Assembly (NCBI RefSeq): GCF_000196895.1
Contig: NC_014299.1
Coordinates: 186,001 to 250,000 of the forward strand
Direction: 5' to 3'
From: Halalkalicoccus jeotgali B3
GTDB taxonomy: Archaea > Halobacteriota > Halobacteria > Halobacteriales > Halalkalicoccaceae
DNA length: 64,000 nt
The position numbers and the translations under genes were made by a program. Below are positions 7,100 through 16,377 of this stretch, piece after piece (the first letter of the stretch is position 1; each line of letters starts with the position of its first letter). The notes under the pieces are model-generated. The model worked only from the letters and a program-made list of their open reading frames with translations. It ran no database searches and was not told the DNA's origin.

Positions 7100-8245
7100 A
7101 TGCAAGCACTCCGCTGGCACGACGAGGGCGACGTCCGGGTCGACGACGTCCCGAAGCCGGAGATCAAGGAGCCGACCGACGCGATCGTCGAGATCACGGC
7201 GACGGCGATCTGTGGCTCGGACCTCCATCTCTACAACGACTTCATGCCGGGCATGGAGGAGGGCGACATCCTCGGTCACGAGCCGATGGGCGAAGTCGTT
7301 GAGGTCGGCGAGGAGGTCGACGACCTCCGGGAGGGCGACCGCGTCGTCATCCCCTTCACGATCAGCTGTGGCGAGTGCTGGTTCTGCGAGAACGATCTGT
7401 ACTCGCTGTGTGACGAGACGAACCCGAACGCCGAGATGGCCGCCGAGACGATGGGCCACTCGCCAGCCGGTCTGTTCGGCTTCTCGCACACCCTTGGCGG
7501 GTACGACGGCGGGCAGGCCGAGTACCTGCGGGTACCCCACGCCGACGTCGGCCCGATCAAGATCGAGTCGGACCTCTCGGACGAGGAGGTACTGTTCCTC
7601 TCCGATATCTACCCGACGGGGTATATGGCCGCCGAGAACGCCGAGATCGAGGAGAACGACACGGTCGCCGTCTGGGGCTGCGGCCCGGTCGGCCAGTTCG
7701 CCATCCAGAGCGCCTGGATGATGGGCGCCGACCGCGTGATCGCAATCGACCGGATCGAGGAACGCCTTGGGATGGCCGAGGGTCACGCCGACACCGAGGT
7801 GATCGACTACTCCGAGGACGACGTCTACGAGTGGCTGATGGACGAGACCGACGGCCGAGGGCCCGACCGGTGTATCGACGCCGTCGGCTCGGAGGCCCAT
7901 CACACCTGCGTCGATCACGTCCCCGACGAGCCCGACCGTCCCTACGTGCTCCAGGAGGCGATCAAGTCCTGTCGCAAGGGCGGAACCCTCTCGATCCCAG
8001 GCGTCTACATCGACGGAGTGGACGACATGCCGATGGGCCCGCTGATGAACAAAGCTCTCACGGTCAACGCGGGCCAGACCCACGTTCAAGCCTACCTGAA
8101 CCCGCTGCTCGAGACGATCGAGAACGGCGAAATCGATCCCGCGGAAATCATCACCCACCGGGGCTCGCTCGAGGACGGGCCCGAACTCTACGAAACGTTC
8201 AACGACAAGGAGGACGACTGCATTAAAGTCGTCCTAGAGCCGTAA
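7100..8245 (+). CDS. Zinc-dependent alcohol/formaldehyde dehydrogenase-like, 381 aa
   Basis: Medium-chain dehydrogenase. The GroES-like catalytic domain carries [11 protein letters not shown] and GHEPMGEV (catalytic zinc ligands). A structural zinc site has four Cys ([15 protein letters not shown]), followed by the Rossmann domain with [15 protein letters not shown] for NAD(P). The overall pattern resembles the glutathione-independent formaldehyde dehydrogenase-like subgroup of MDR enzymes common in haloarchaea. The substrate cannot be fixed. ATG 7100 ([12 protein letters not shown]) is the family start, although the frame is open from 6812. Third positions are strongly GC-rich compared with the flanking genes, which suggests a different history. 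It stands alone. Confidence 0.9.
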   Translation: MQALRWHDEGDVRVDDVPKPEIKEPTDAIVEITATAICGSDLHLYNDFMPGMEEGDILGHEPMGEVVEVGEEVDDLREGDRVVIPFTISCGECWFCENDLYSLCDETNPNAEMAAETMGHSPAGLFGFSHTLGGYDGGQAEYLRVPHADVGPIKIESDLSDEEVLFLSDIYPTGYMAAENAEIEENDTVAVWGCGPVGQFAIQSAWMMGADRVIAIDRIEERLGMAEGHADTEVIDYSEDDVYEWLMDETDGRGPDRCIDAVGSEAHHTCVDHVPDEPDRPYVLQEAIKSCRKGGTLSIPGVYIDGVDDMPMGPLMNKALTVNAGQTHVQAYLNPLLETIENGEIDPAEIITHRGSLEDGPELYETFNDKEDDCIKVVLEP

Positions 8246-8592
8246 TCGGCGAACGACTCACCCCGTTAGATCCTGTACGAACGTCACCTGCTTCTCGATA
8301 CACGCGGTAGCGGTAGGGACCGTGCTTCTCGCCGCCGCTCATGCAGTGACAACTGTCGTATCTCTTCTCGTCCGAATCGAGGGGAACACTAATGCGTCGC
8401 TGGTGCTGGAGGAGATTGGTCCCTCCAATGTATCCCTCAAGCGAGAGTCTGCTCGCTCGTAATTAGCCCCTGTACCCGGCAGCGGTGCCGGCGCTTCGGT
8501 ATCAGGGACTGATCAATAGCGTATCAAACAGTATCGACAGTTGTTTCGGCTTCTAGCAATTCACATCTAAATATTGCAGTTAAGGATTAGTA
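8246..8592. other. Intergenic, no gene seen
   Basis: About 350 bp follow the dehydrogenase. No protein-like frame or clear repeat is seen. The last 60 bp are AT-rich and probably hold the promoter of the zinc-ribbon gene. Confidence 0.5.
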
Positions 8593-8853
8593 ATGAACAT
8601 CAGTATGACTCTTGATCGACGGATTTCACGACACACCTCGTTCGCAAGGCCACTTCTCAAGAAGCGGCAGCCGCTAGTCGGACGCATGCGAGACAATCGA
8701 GTCCATAAGGACAAAACCAACCTGAGCAATACAGATCAATGGCGGTACGCATGTCGAGTGTGTGGAACACCGTACAGACGGAGCGTCGATACCTGCAACG
8801 ATTGTGGAAGTGCTGCCATCGTTCCCACTACCCAACTGACCTCCAAGAACTGA
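8593..8853 (+). CDS. Small zinc-ribbon protein, 86 aa
   Basis: The C-terminal half has a zinc ribbon, C-x2-C-x10-C-x2-C (CRVCGTPYRRSVDTCNDCGS). The N-terminal 45 residues are basic and without a known domain. Small zinc ribbons of this kind are common in haloarchaea and usually of unknown function. The start is uncertain because two in-frame ATGs lie close together (8593 and 8605). It is isolated, with the TTGCACA repeat copy 2 just downstream. Confidence 0.6.
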   Translation: MNISMTLDRRISRHTSFARPLLKKRQPLVGRMRDNRVHKDKTNLSNTDQWRYACRVCGTPYRRSVDTCNDCGSAAIVPTTQLTSKN

Positions 8854-8941
8854 TCCGACAGATCCCGATCCAGCTTCACACGGCAGAGTTGATAAGCGCG
8901 ATCGGAGACCCCGTGGAAGACGTCTCTTGGGCAACTACTGG

Positions 8942-9017
8942 CGGTTGCACGCCCACAGAATCCGATCCCCGATTTTGCACAATATCCGAGCGTCCCGATG
9001 TGCAAAAACGCACCCTC
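8942..9017. repeat. TTGCACA hairpin element, copy 2 (mate at 5284-5356)
   Basis: GGTTGCACG is followed about 30 bp on by TTTTGCACA (8973-8981) and its perfect inverse TGTGCAAAA (8999-9007). Similarity to 5284-5356 is roughly four of five bases by eye. It probably derives from the end of a transposable element. Confidence 0.55.
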
Positions 9018-9193
9018 AACAGGCGAGATTGATCCAGTTGGAAGTAGATCACGCCGGTCGATCAGCACTTAGAGGAAGATAGTGCCGGGAAGTCGCCGTT
9101 GAGTAACCCGCGAGAAACGGCTGTCAGGGACAGATGTGCAAGAAACGGACTCCTGATCACCCTAGTTCCCTGCTTCGTTCCATCGTATTGAGG

Positions 9194-9525
9194 GATGAAG
9201 CAGCTGTTAGGTAGTTCTTGCGTATGTAACGGCTGTTCCTTGTGGAGAGATGAACAATCCATTTATGTAATTCCGCAATGAGTTCGCAGATATGCCCCGC
9301 GACCCCTTGCTCAGTACTGAGTCGAAGATAACGCTGATATTTATGTTTCTTGGCCTCACAGCGTGGTATTTAGCAACAGAGTACGCTAATAGCGATCTGT
9401 TAGAACTTGTGGCACTATTTGGTGTTGGTATTATACTTCCAACGTTGCTGAACGAGCTACGGCGGCACTCACGGTCAGAGTAACAGACCCACGGTCTGTA
9501 TGTAACGGCCCTCCAGATACGAACT
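9194..9525. repeat. Boundary boxes around a small membrane-protein gene
   Basis: GATGAAGCAGCTGTTAGGTAG (9194-9214, split as GATGAAGCAGC + TGTTAGGTAG) recurs at 19520-19540. CGGCCCTCCAGATACGAACT (9506-9525) recurs at 19964-19983 with one change. In addition GTATGTAACGGC is directly repeated at 9222-9233 and 9498-9509. Each pair of boxes encloses a different small membrane-protein gene. Confidence 0.55.
9292..9483 (+). CDS. Small two-helix membrane protein, 63 aa
   Basis: Two predicted membrane helices (about residues 12-29 and 36-54, LVALFGVGIILPTLL) and a charged C-terminus. No family is recognised. It lies inside the direct repeat GTATGTAACGGC (9222 and 9498) and the boundary boxes described for this region, so it may be cargo of a small mobile or exchangeable cassette. 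Confidence 0.5.
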   Translation: MPRDPLLSTESKITLIFMFLGLTAWYLATEYANSDLLELVALFGVGIILPTLLNELRRHSRSE

Positions 9526-9732
9526 CTATACTGAATTCTAAGGCTAAAATAAATACATTTCAAAAATCTGCCCGGATTCGTCTGGATTGTTGGTTTTATT
9601 GTCTGAATTCATACTGCTTCTCCCTCTGTTCCGCTCCGCAGCCTTGGTAGAATAGAACACTATTATATACTCGCGTCAGGAGCAATAAAACTAAACAGCA
9701 CTCTTTTCGATGCGGGGACGGGGTAGTTTCTA

Positions 9733-10182
9733 CTAATTGGTGGTCTCCGTTTCTTGGATTGAACGAGTTCTTTCAGTAGCTGTGTTATCGTCATCGGTCC
9801 CTTCACCTGGTTCATCAAGAAGCTGCTCAAGCCGAGTTTCGAATATCTCTTCACTTATATCTCCGTTTACATACTGTTTTCGGAGCCTCTGGATAGAGTT
9901 GCTTTCTTTATCACCGGTGGTATCGGTCTTTTGCTTGTTGTTCAATAGTGGCCTTACGAGAAGTACGATAGGTATAAACATCAAAAGAAGCATGCTGAGC
10001 CCAGCAATGACGCCTGCGGTAACACTTCCGAGTTCAACACCGGCAGCAACGACCGCAAAAAACAAGCGAAGGATCGTTGATACTACGGTCATTACGACGA
10101 GCATGCCAAGGAGTATGCTAAGGAGAACAGCCCATCTGGGGAGACTCTGAATCCAGTTTGGTACCCATTTACTAATCTCCAT
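9733..10182 (-). CDS. SHOCT-domain membrane protein, 149 aa
   Basis: Two membrane helices (about residues 15-45 and 55-78) are followed by a linker and a C-terminal SHOCT motif (RLRKQYVNGDISEEIFETRL), a short two-helix oligomerisation element frequent at the ends of haloarchaeal membrane proteins. The tail is polar and Thr/Glu-rich. ATG 10182 (MEISKWVP) is preferred over 10251 because the extra 23 residues are unlike the family. It is transcribed in the same direction as the serine hydrolase operon upstream but 91 bp away. Confidence 0.7.
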   Translation of the reverse strand: MEISKWVPNWIQSLPRWAVLLSILLGMLVVMTVVSTILRLFFAVVAAGVELGSVTAGVIAGLSMLLLMFIPIVLLVRPLLNNKQKTDTTGDKESNSIQRLRKQYVNGDISEEIFETRLEQLLDEPGEGTDDDNTATERTRSIQETETTN

Positions 10183-10273
10183 GCTATGAGTTGATTGTAT
10201 AGAATAATGAACCTTTTCTCGATCCCTGATTACGCTGTTCCAAGTACCCATCCAAACGAACGCGCTTATGATC

Positions 10274-12448
10274 TCAGCCAGGAATCCCGAACAAGTTCCA
10301 GTAGTACAGCAGCCAGCAGCTGACCGCCGTTGACATGGTAAGAGTACAGTACGTGATCAGAGTCCGAGGACGCCATGAGCCGGCACGCCACGTTACTATT
10401 GCTGACCCCACCGAAACAGCCGTTATCAAGGTGGCCAGTGGAGGAAGAACCAGCAGCAGCCGGTACCACAGTGGTGGATTCGAGAACAGCGTCGGATCAA
10501 CGGCCAAACCCACACCTAAGCCAATAACGAACACAACGCTGAGTCCGGCAGCAGTGCCGATCATTCGGCACGCGGCCTCGGGCGAAGCAAGCCATGCCAG
10601 CAGTCGGTTGCTCATGGATCGTTCGCCGGCTTTCGCTAGTGAATCGTCGGTCGATATTATGTCCGCTGAATTAGCCGCCGTATCGCTCTCACCTTCCGTC
10701 CGAGAGAACGCTGCGTTGGTAGTACTGTCGGCGCTCATTCCGCCTGCGGGCTTGCTATCGCCCTTGGGCGCTGTCGCATCGACTGAGTTACTGCTGCAGA
10801 ACTGGCGTACCCTGGCGGCAAGTGGTGGACCGACAGTACCAGCAAGGATCCCTAGAATCGAGCCGGCGCCTAGTGCGCCGTGGAGCGCCAGCGACTCGGA
10901 CCATGAACGGCGCTCAAACGCTTGATATCCCAGGTACAGTTGGGAAATATCTTCGGAGAATGCGAGTGTTTCGTGGCCATCAACCTTGTCGAATACCAGC
11001 GGATCGCGTTCAATCCAGCGCGTTGATCCGCCCCCAGCCTTAGTGATCAACTGATCGCCCTCAACAGCGACATTGATCTCGCCAGCCTGCAGTGTCGTGA
11101 ACAGCTTTGAGTGGGAGGTTTCCGCGATTCGAAGGCCGCGGTACGTCCCAGTAAGCTCATCAGCATGGTCAGGTCGACCGCTGGGCTTGCGCTCCGGTGG
11201 CTCGTTCAGCCCGACACTCTCGTTGAGGAACGCATTGATAAGTTCGCCTGCTGCCTCCGCACCAGTATCAGTATTATATGAAACGAATAGACCGAGATCG
11301 GCGTCGGGTACCAAAACAAGGTGACTATAGAACGATCCAGGAATCGCGCCATTATGCCAGAGCGTCTGGACGTTCCCATAGGCCGTTTCTATCCAGCCAA
11401 AACCGACGCCGTCAACCGCAGGGTGGTGTGTGAACCACTGCTCTCGCATTCGCGTCACGACATCGAGCGAAAGACCACGCTCGCCGGTTTCTGCATTCGC
11501 TAAGTGTGCACGCATAAACCGACTCATGTCTACCGCACTGGCGGTCATCGAGCCAGCCGGCCAGAGCTCTAAAGCGAGCCCCGGTGCCACCGTCGGCGAC
11601 CCAGCAAGAGCCGTGTACCCCTGTATCGCTGAGGGATCAGCCGGCTGTGCGATCGATGCAGTATCCATCTCCAGGGGTTCGAAGATATGCTCACGGATGT
11701 ACACACCGAGCTTTTGACCAGTCACCTCGGCAATGACTTGTCCTGCCAGCGCTGACCCGTAGTTTGAGTACGAGAATGTCTCACCGGGAGGACGAACCTG
11801 GGCTGGCTGCTCCGCCTTGAGCACGCCGGGTAGCGAACGCCGCTTATCCGGACTACTCACCCATAGTCCTTGGTTTCGTTCCTCGAATCCGGCAGTATGA
11901 GTTGCCAGATTAGCCATCGTGATCGGCTCGTTACCTGGAACTGAGACTGAGTCCAGATATGCCTGGATATCCTCTTGTGGATCGATTTTACCGGCTTCAA
12001 TTAGCTGCATGGCAGCGGTCCAGACTACTGGTTTAGTGATTGAGCCAATCCGGAACGGCATCGTAGCACCCACGGATTCGCCGCCGTTTGCCTCAGTCTG
12101 GCCATACCCCTTTGTCAGCACGGTCTCACCACTGTGGACGACGGTGACTGTCGCGCCCACAATGTCGCCGTTATTGACCGCATTGGCCATCTGATCATCG
12201 ATCAGAGTCTCAACATTAGTGAGTGAAACACTCTGTTCGATGGCGGTATTGGTTGGCTGATTACGAACCGGTGATATCTTACTCCCATCTTGGGCTGTCC
12301 TGGTTGCGCTCGTTGATGCAGTCCCAGCCACAAGCGCACCGGTGCCCGCAAGAACGGCTCTGCGAGTCGGTTCGCTTCCACTGAGTTGCTGTCCGAGGGA
12401 GGTCGAGGGCTTGGAATTGCTATCGAAGGGTGGTGTATTGTTATTCAT
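10274..12448 (-). CDS. Beta-lactamase-like serine hydrolase with C-terminal membrane domain, 724 aa
   Basis: A Tat-like signal (EPTRRAVLAGTGALVAGTA) is followed by a class C beta-lactamase/penicillin-binding fold. Its nucleophile motif is SITK (S136-K139), the second motif YSN (Y227-N229), and HNG stands in the KTG position. After the catalytic domain (about residues 75-415) come a beta-rich linker and four or five membrane helices in the last 170 residues. The enzyme domain therefore lies outside the cell and is anchored. Substrates could be peptides or esters. ATG 12448 overlaps the XRE gene stop by 8 bases, so it is the last gene of a four-gene operon. Confidence 0.85.
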   Translation of the reverse strand: MNNNTPPFDSNSKPSTSLGQQLSGSEPTRRAVLAGTGALVAGTASTSATRTAQDGSKISPVRNQPTNTAIEQSVSLTNVETLIDDQMANAVNNGDIVGATVTVVHSGETVLTKGYGQTEANGGESVGATMPFRIGSITKPVVWTAAMQLIEAGKIDPQEDIQAYLDSVSVPGNEPITMANLATHTAGFEERNQGLWVSSPDKRRSLPGVLKAEQPAQVRPPGETFSYSNYGSALAGQVIAEVTGQKLGVYIREHIFEPLEMDTASIAQPADPSAIQGYTALAGSPTVAPGLALELWPAGSMTASAVDMSRFMRAHLANAETGERGLSLDVVTRMREQWFTHHPAVDGVGFGWIETAYGNVQTLWHNGAIPGSFYSHLVLVPDADLGLFVSYNTDTGAEAAGELINAFLNESVGLNEPPERKPSGRPDHADELTGTYRGLRIAETSHSKLFTTLQAGEINVAVEGDQLITKAGGGSTRWIERDPLVFDKVDGHETLAFSEDISQLYLGYQAFERRSWSESLALHGALGAGSILGILAGTVGPPLAARVRQFCSSNSVDATAPKGDSKPAGGMSADSTTNAAFSRTEGESDTAANSADIISTDDSLAKAGERSMSNRLLAWLASPEAACRMIGTAAGLSVVFVIGLGVGLAVDPTLFSNPPLWYRLLLVLPPLATLITAVSVGSAIVTWRAGSWRPRTLITYCTLTMSTAVSCWLLYYWNLFGIPG

Positions 12449-12641
12449 TGAACGCTGGGTTGAAAATATCTTCAATTATGCAATCGTAGTGGCGAGCGAG
12501 CGTGAATGCTAACTCTAGCGATGGGTCGTAGCGTTGACGTTCAATCGAGTTGATTGTCTGGCGTGTGACGCCAATGGCAGCGGCCAAGTCAGCCTGGCTC
12601 TCGCCAGTTTGGCCGCGGCGCTCACGGAGATCGTTTTTCAT
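12441..12641 (-). CDS. XRE-family regulator, 66 aa
   Basis: The compact helix-turn-helix protein has RERRGQTGESQADLAAAIGV and TRQTINSIERQRYDPSLELA, as in the small HTH_3 regulators paired with DUF2178 membrane proteins in bacteria and archaea. The C-terminus (DCIIEDIFNP) is the usual family ending. ATG 12641 overlaps the DUF2178 stop as ATGA, and its own stop overlaps the hydrolase start. It probably represses or senses for this operon. Confidence 0.85.
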   Translation of the reverse strand: MKNDLRERRGQTGESQADLAAAIGVTRQTINSIERQRYDPSLELAFTLARHYDCIIEDIFNPAFNE

Positions 12642-13054
12642 AGACTCGCGGCGAACCGGTCGTACAGCTGGAAGCCCCCATATACGAGGTAGAATAGTAT
12701 AATGAACGCGCTGATCGGCACGAGCCACAACGGGAACTCAAGCAATCCTAGTGCATCGAGCACAACAATTGTCGGATACACGAGAGCTGCGAGCCAGCCA
12801 AACAACGTAACGGTTCGGCTAGCTGCATGGCGGTGGATCTCATCGTCGCGTTCATCCCACAATGGTCGGTCACTTGTAAGTGCAAGCGTGATAGCCACGC
12901 CAAAGCCAAGCACGAGCGCAGCGACTCCCCATATTGGATAGCCGAGGGCTTGTAAGCCAAAGTAGAGTATTAGCCCAAGGGTAATTGAACTACCGTAAAC
13001 AGTACGTCTGGAACCGAGGATCGTGAACGAGTCGGAATTTCTATTGGATGTCAT
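12638..13054 (-). CDS. DUF2178-type membrane protein, 138 aa
   Basis: Four predicted membrane helices, in pairs, are separated by a polar loop with DERDDEIHRHAASRT. That loop resembles the conserved DER-x-x-x-I segment of DUF2178 proteins, which are usually encoded beside small XRE regulators. Stop and start overlap the regulator by ATGA. Its role is unknown, and sensing or anchoring the regulator system is inferred. Confidence 0.75.
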   Translation of the reverse strand: MTSNRNSDSFTILGSRRTVYGSSITLGLILYFGLQALGYPIWGVAALVLGFGVAITLALTSDRPLWDERDDEIHRHAASRTVTLFGWLAALVYPTIVVLDALGLLEFPLWLVPISAFIILFYLVYGGFQLYDRFAASL

Positions 13055-13072
13055 TGTGAATGATTTCTGACT

Positions 13073-13489
13073 TCACACATATTGTCGGAGGATGGTGTAG
13101 ATCACGCCGAAGACAATATAGACTGTGACCAGTACCCACATTGCTCCATGAAACGCGTTTGGAAGGGTGAGAACTCCGCCGTGCTCAAGGATGAGGCCGC
13201 TGGGAGCACCGAGAACGAGCACGAATGCGAAGATGCTAAGCGTCCAATCGCTTGCCTTCCGCTCAATGGCGATGTCACGCTCGTCGTATAGTAGCACTGG
13301 GCTGAGCTGCCAGACGCTGAGCATGCCGAAGAAGCCAACCCAATAGAGCAGCACTCCGGCAACGAATTGATTGAAGTAGACTCCGATGAGCAGACCGAGA
13401 ATACCGGCCACGAGCAACCCGTACATGAGGTGTTGATACTGTTGTCTCTGCGAAAGCCGTTGCATCATAGGTGATTCGTGTTCAGTCAT
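13073..13489 (-). CDS. DUF2178-type membrane protein, 138 aa
   Basis: A second paralogue of the same layout, with four helices and the loop YDERDIAIERKASDWT. ATG 13489 (MTEHESP) is chosen because upstream residues are basic and unlike the family. It is the promoter-proximal gene of the operon DUF2178-DUF2178-XRE-serine hydrolase, and 18 bp separate it from the next gene. Confidence 0.75.
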   Translation of the reverse strand: MTEHESPMMQRLSQRQQYQHLMYGLLVAGILGLLIGVYFNQFVAGVLLYWVGFFGMLSVWQLSPVLLYDERDIAIERKASDWTLSIFAFVLVLGAPSGLILEHGGVLTLPNAFHGAMWVLVTVYIVFGVIYTILRQYV

Positions 13490-13885
13490 GATTGTTGCCA
13501 GTTTGTGTAAAGCTCGCTTTCCGTAAAGGAAGCTTTCCAGTAAAACAACCTTTACATTACTACTTATATTTTTCGGCCGTCGGGATGCCAGCATCTGCTA
13601 TATATTGTATCACACATATAAATATTGAATTATTGTTATATACCTTGATTGACTGTTGGTACGCTTATCGGTGTCGATGGGTTAGTCGGTTGCTCTCTGT
13701 CTAAGAGTCGGTGTGTGGACCGAATGAATAAGAAAATACGAATTGGGTCCTAGGGACGACCTCAAAGCATCTCCCAAGAGCCAGCTACCATGATCCTCGC
13801 CATCGGTATCCTGAAAGGAGTAGAATCTCCTATTGTCAGTGAAGCGCCCGTCGGTCTTGGGTTTAGTCCGGGAGACGACTCACCG
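13490..13885. other. Intergenic region upstream of the DUF2178 operon
   Basis: The AT-rich block at about 13600-13650, with TATA-like stretches, is the probable promoter of the leftward operon. The remainder is the downstream region of the converging lipoprotein gene. No gene is seen. Confidence 0.5.
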
Positions 13886-15001
13886 TCACCCTTCAGGAAT
13901 TTGGTAGATACCGATCGCCCAGTTTGGCCCATCCATCCCCCGAGCACCGCCATCGACAGCGGCACGCCATCCGCCACCCTCGCCGCGATACCACGGGTCA
14001 TAATGGTGCATCCGTAGGGAGTTCCAAGCTGGATCTTCGTTTTCTTCTTCGGCAGTCCCCTCCAGCAGCGGTGAGGTTGGATCTTGCTCCTGCTCGAAGG
14101 TTTCGGGACTGAGGTCAGTGATATGGTAGGCTGAGAGTGACTCTCCGTAAAACTCCACAGTCGCCTGGTAGAACATCATGATCCCCTCGTCGGTCACGAT
14201 CGGCCGACCGCCGGGTCGTGAAGCATCGGGTCGTCCCTCGATCACCGGGTTGGCATCGTGGGCCGTCCAGTCGCCGTCGAGGGCATCGCTGTAGTACGCA
14301 TAGGCATCCTCGTTCGCGTCACCGGCAATCGACCACCAGCGGTCCTCCCACCGGAAGAATACGTGGTCAGTCACGCCGTGGCCGAACTCAGCGGGATCGT
14401 ATGCGGGTCCGACATCTACCCATTCCCTTGGGAACTCTTCGGCCCGGTAGAGGGGGACAATAGCGTCCTCGCGACCTTCCTCGGTCGTCATGTAGTACTC
14501 ACCGTCCCATTTGAACACGTACGGGAAAGACAGATGCCAGTCGCGCTCAAGGACGACCTCCTCGTACTCCCAGGAAACGCCACCATCCGGGCTACTCGCA
14601 TGGGAAATCACTCCGCCGACGCCGGCCTCGACGGCCTCAAGGAACATGTGCCACTCACCATCCTCGACGAACAGGAACGGGTCCGCGACGAAGAGTGGCT
14701 CGTCAAGATCCGTCACGTTCTCGGCAGTCAACACCGGATTGTTGACCGCCGGATCGGGCTTCGGAGTCAGCGGCCCGACGCCGGTTTCCGGATAGGGGTA
14801 CGTGGGGATCGTCTCATCCCACGCCGGTGGCGCCTCGGGCTCGCCTCCGCTCCTCTCGCTTCCTCCCGTCGACCCGATCTCGGTCCCCTCAGCCGGGAGG
14901 CCAGGTAACCCCTCGTCGCTCTCCTCTGTTTGGTCGGTACAGCCCGCCAGCCCGGTCAGCACAACGCCGAGACTCCCCAGTACCTCCCGCCGTCGATTCA
15001 T
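13886..15001 (-). CDS. Secreted lipoprotein with five-bladed beta-propeller (GH43/GIPC-like), 371 aa
   Basis: The lipobox VLTGLAGC gives a lipid-anchored protein, followed by an acidic linker (residues 25-60). The propeller domain has the repeated ADPFLF, HMFLEAVEAG, WHLSFPYVFKWDGEYYM and GRPDASRPGGRPIV blades seen in glycoside hydrolase-like and GIPC-transferase-like proteins. It probably binds or cleaves surface glycans outside the cell. It is followed upstream by a polysaccharide deacetylase in the same orientation, 82 bp apart, which fits a shared role in cell-surface sugar processing. The precise substrate is unknown. Confidence 0.75.
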   Translation of the reverse strand: MNRRREVLGSLGVVLTGLAGCTDQTEESDEGLPGLPAEGTEIGSTGGSERSGGEPEAPPAWDETIPTYPYPETGVGPLTPKPDPAVNNPVLTAENVTDLDEPLFVADPFLFVEDGEWHMFLEAVEAGVGGVISHASSPDGGVSWEYEEVVLERDWHLSFPYVFKWDGEYYMTTEEGREDAIVPLYRAEEFPREWVDVGPAYDPAEFGHGVTDHVFFRWEDRWWSIAGDANEDAYAYYSDALDGDWTAHDANPVIEGRPDASRPGGRPIVTDEGIMMFYQATVEFYGESLSAYHITDLSPETFEQEQDPTSPLLEGTAEEENEDPAWNSLRMHHYDPWYRGEGGGWRAAVDGGARGMDGPNWAIGIYQIPEG

Positions 15002-15083
15002 GATTGTCTGATCTTCCTATCGTACACGTCTTCCATTGCATAAATCACGATAATTATCCCACACATTTGTTTAAGAAATAAAA

Positions 15084-16211
15084 TCAGTGATGACCGGTTG
15101 CCGTTTCAGACTCATCGGCGTAGATCGATATCGCCTCACGAAGTGTCAGAACTTCGATCTCGCGTTCTTCAATCCACTCAAGCATTTGGCCGATCGACTC
15201 TTCAGTCACCTTCTTTTTGACCGTGTGTGCCCCAACCACGCCAAGAAGTGCCTCCTCAGCAATCTCATCTAGATCTTGTTTGACTGCCGTCTCCGTCGTG
15301 AATTCAATGAAGTAATCTCGTTTGGTCTCATATGGATCGTACTCTGTGGGGTCATTAATGCGAGATCCATGTCGAGCGTTCGCCACACCATCGTAATACT
15401 CTGGGACGAACAAGTCCGAATACCCTGAATATGCATCATACGGTGCCAACAGTGTTGACACGTCATAGCCCATCTCTTCGAGCGTGTCCTTTGAGTCGCC
15501 AAGCGCCTCATGCATTGTCTCAGCCGGATGGCGAATTTCTGTGTCCTCTGCGGAGAATGACTCACCAACTGGTTCGGTCAGTGCAATGCGGCGCTCACCG
15601 GGTGCTCCGCCAAGTCCAGCGACTTCTCGAGTGACTTTCGTCTCTCCATCACTGATTTCGACTGTACTCCCTTCGTGGTGACCCTGTCGGTACCCTTTCG
15701 CCGAAACCTCTGTATCCGTGGGATGGATGTCCGTGACGAGTGAAAATGCTGCAAGTGGACGATGTTCTTTCGTGTGACTAGCGATCTCCCAGCCCGCATC
15801 GACTAACTCGTCTAATTCCTCAGTGCCCATGTAATCAGTGCGCCCAACCCACTCGCTCACAATACCAGTAGTCGCAGGCACGTCAAACTCTTCATGAGCT
15901 GGGAGTGCCTGCGTATAGTCAGTCATTGGTCCATCATCGTAGACAAAAACAATGGCTCCGTTTTCAGGCTTGGCTGGTTCCGAGTCTTCTTCCTCTTGTT
16001 CTTCAGTTTCGTCTTCTAATTCCTCACTTTCCTCGTTGGGTCCGTCAGGTGGCTCTTGGTCAGTACGTTGTGGGTTGCTGTTCGGTTGCGTCGTTTCGTT
16101 ACTGTCCTGTATCCCGAACAGCTGTTTTATTGTAGAAATTATCCATGAAAGTATCCCCCATCCGAAGACGCTGCGTAGCACTTCTCGCCGTGTCTCTCCC
16201 CGTTCTCCCAT
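15084..16211 (-). CDS. Polysaccharide deacetylase family protein, 375 aa
   Basis: One N-terminal hydrophobic segment (IISTIKQLFG region) anchors the protein. An acidic low-complexity linker follows (residues 45-83), then a CE4/NodB-like domain with IVFVYDDGPMTDY (catalytic Asp pair) and WEIASHTKEHRPL (His pair). The ending VLTLREAISIY is also of this type. CE4 enzymes remove acetyl groups from surface glycans. The insert of about 60 residues after the His motif is larger than usual. Confidence 0.8.
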   Translation of the reverse strand: MGERGETRREVLRSVFGWGILSWIISTIKQLFGIQDSNETTQPNSNPQRTDQEPPDGPNEESEELEDETEEQEEEDSEPAKPENGAIVFVYDDGPMTDYTQALPAHEEFDVPATTGIVSEWVGRTDYMGTEELDELVDAGWEIASHTKEHRPLAAFSLVTDIHPTDTEVSAKGYRQGHHEGSTVEISDGETKVTREVAGLGGAPGERRIALTEPVGESFSAEDTEIRHPAETMHEALGDSKDTLEEMGYDVSTLLAPYDAYSGYSDLFVPEYYDGVANARHGSRINDPTEYDPYETKRDYFIEFTTETAVKQDLDEIAEEALLGVVGAHTVKKKVTEESIGQMLEWIEEREIEVLTLREAISIYADESETATGHH

Positions 16212-16377
16212 AATATGCCATTTGACACACGACAGATATATATTGCGAAAATGTTAGAAAGAGCACAATAACAATTAGAATCTAAATACGAATTGGGATT
16301 TTATAACGAGAATTATCTTAAGTAGAATGGAGAGAAATCTATAATCAGATTAGAGATCAGAAACAACGACTGATAGT

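Noticed and set aside
7085-8158. Long open frame (357 codons) on the minus strand opposite the alcohol dehydrogenase
   Set aside because: It mirrors a GC-rich coding gene and is rich in Val/Asp/Arg with no family motif. The plus-strand frame has all dehydrogenase motifs.
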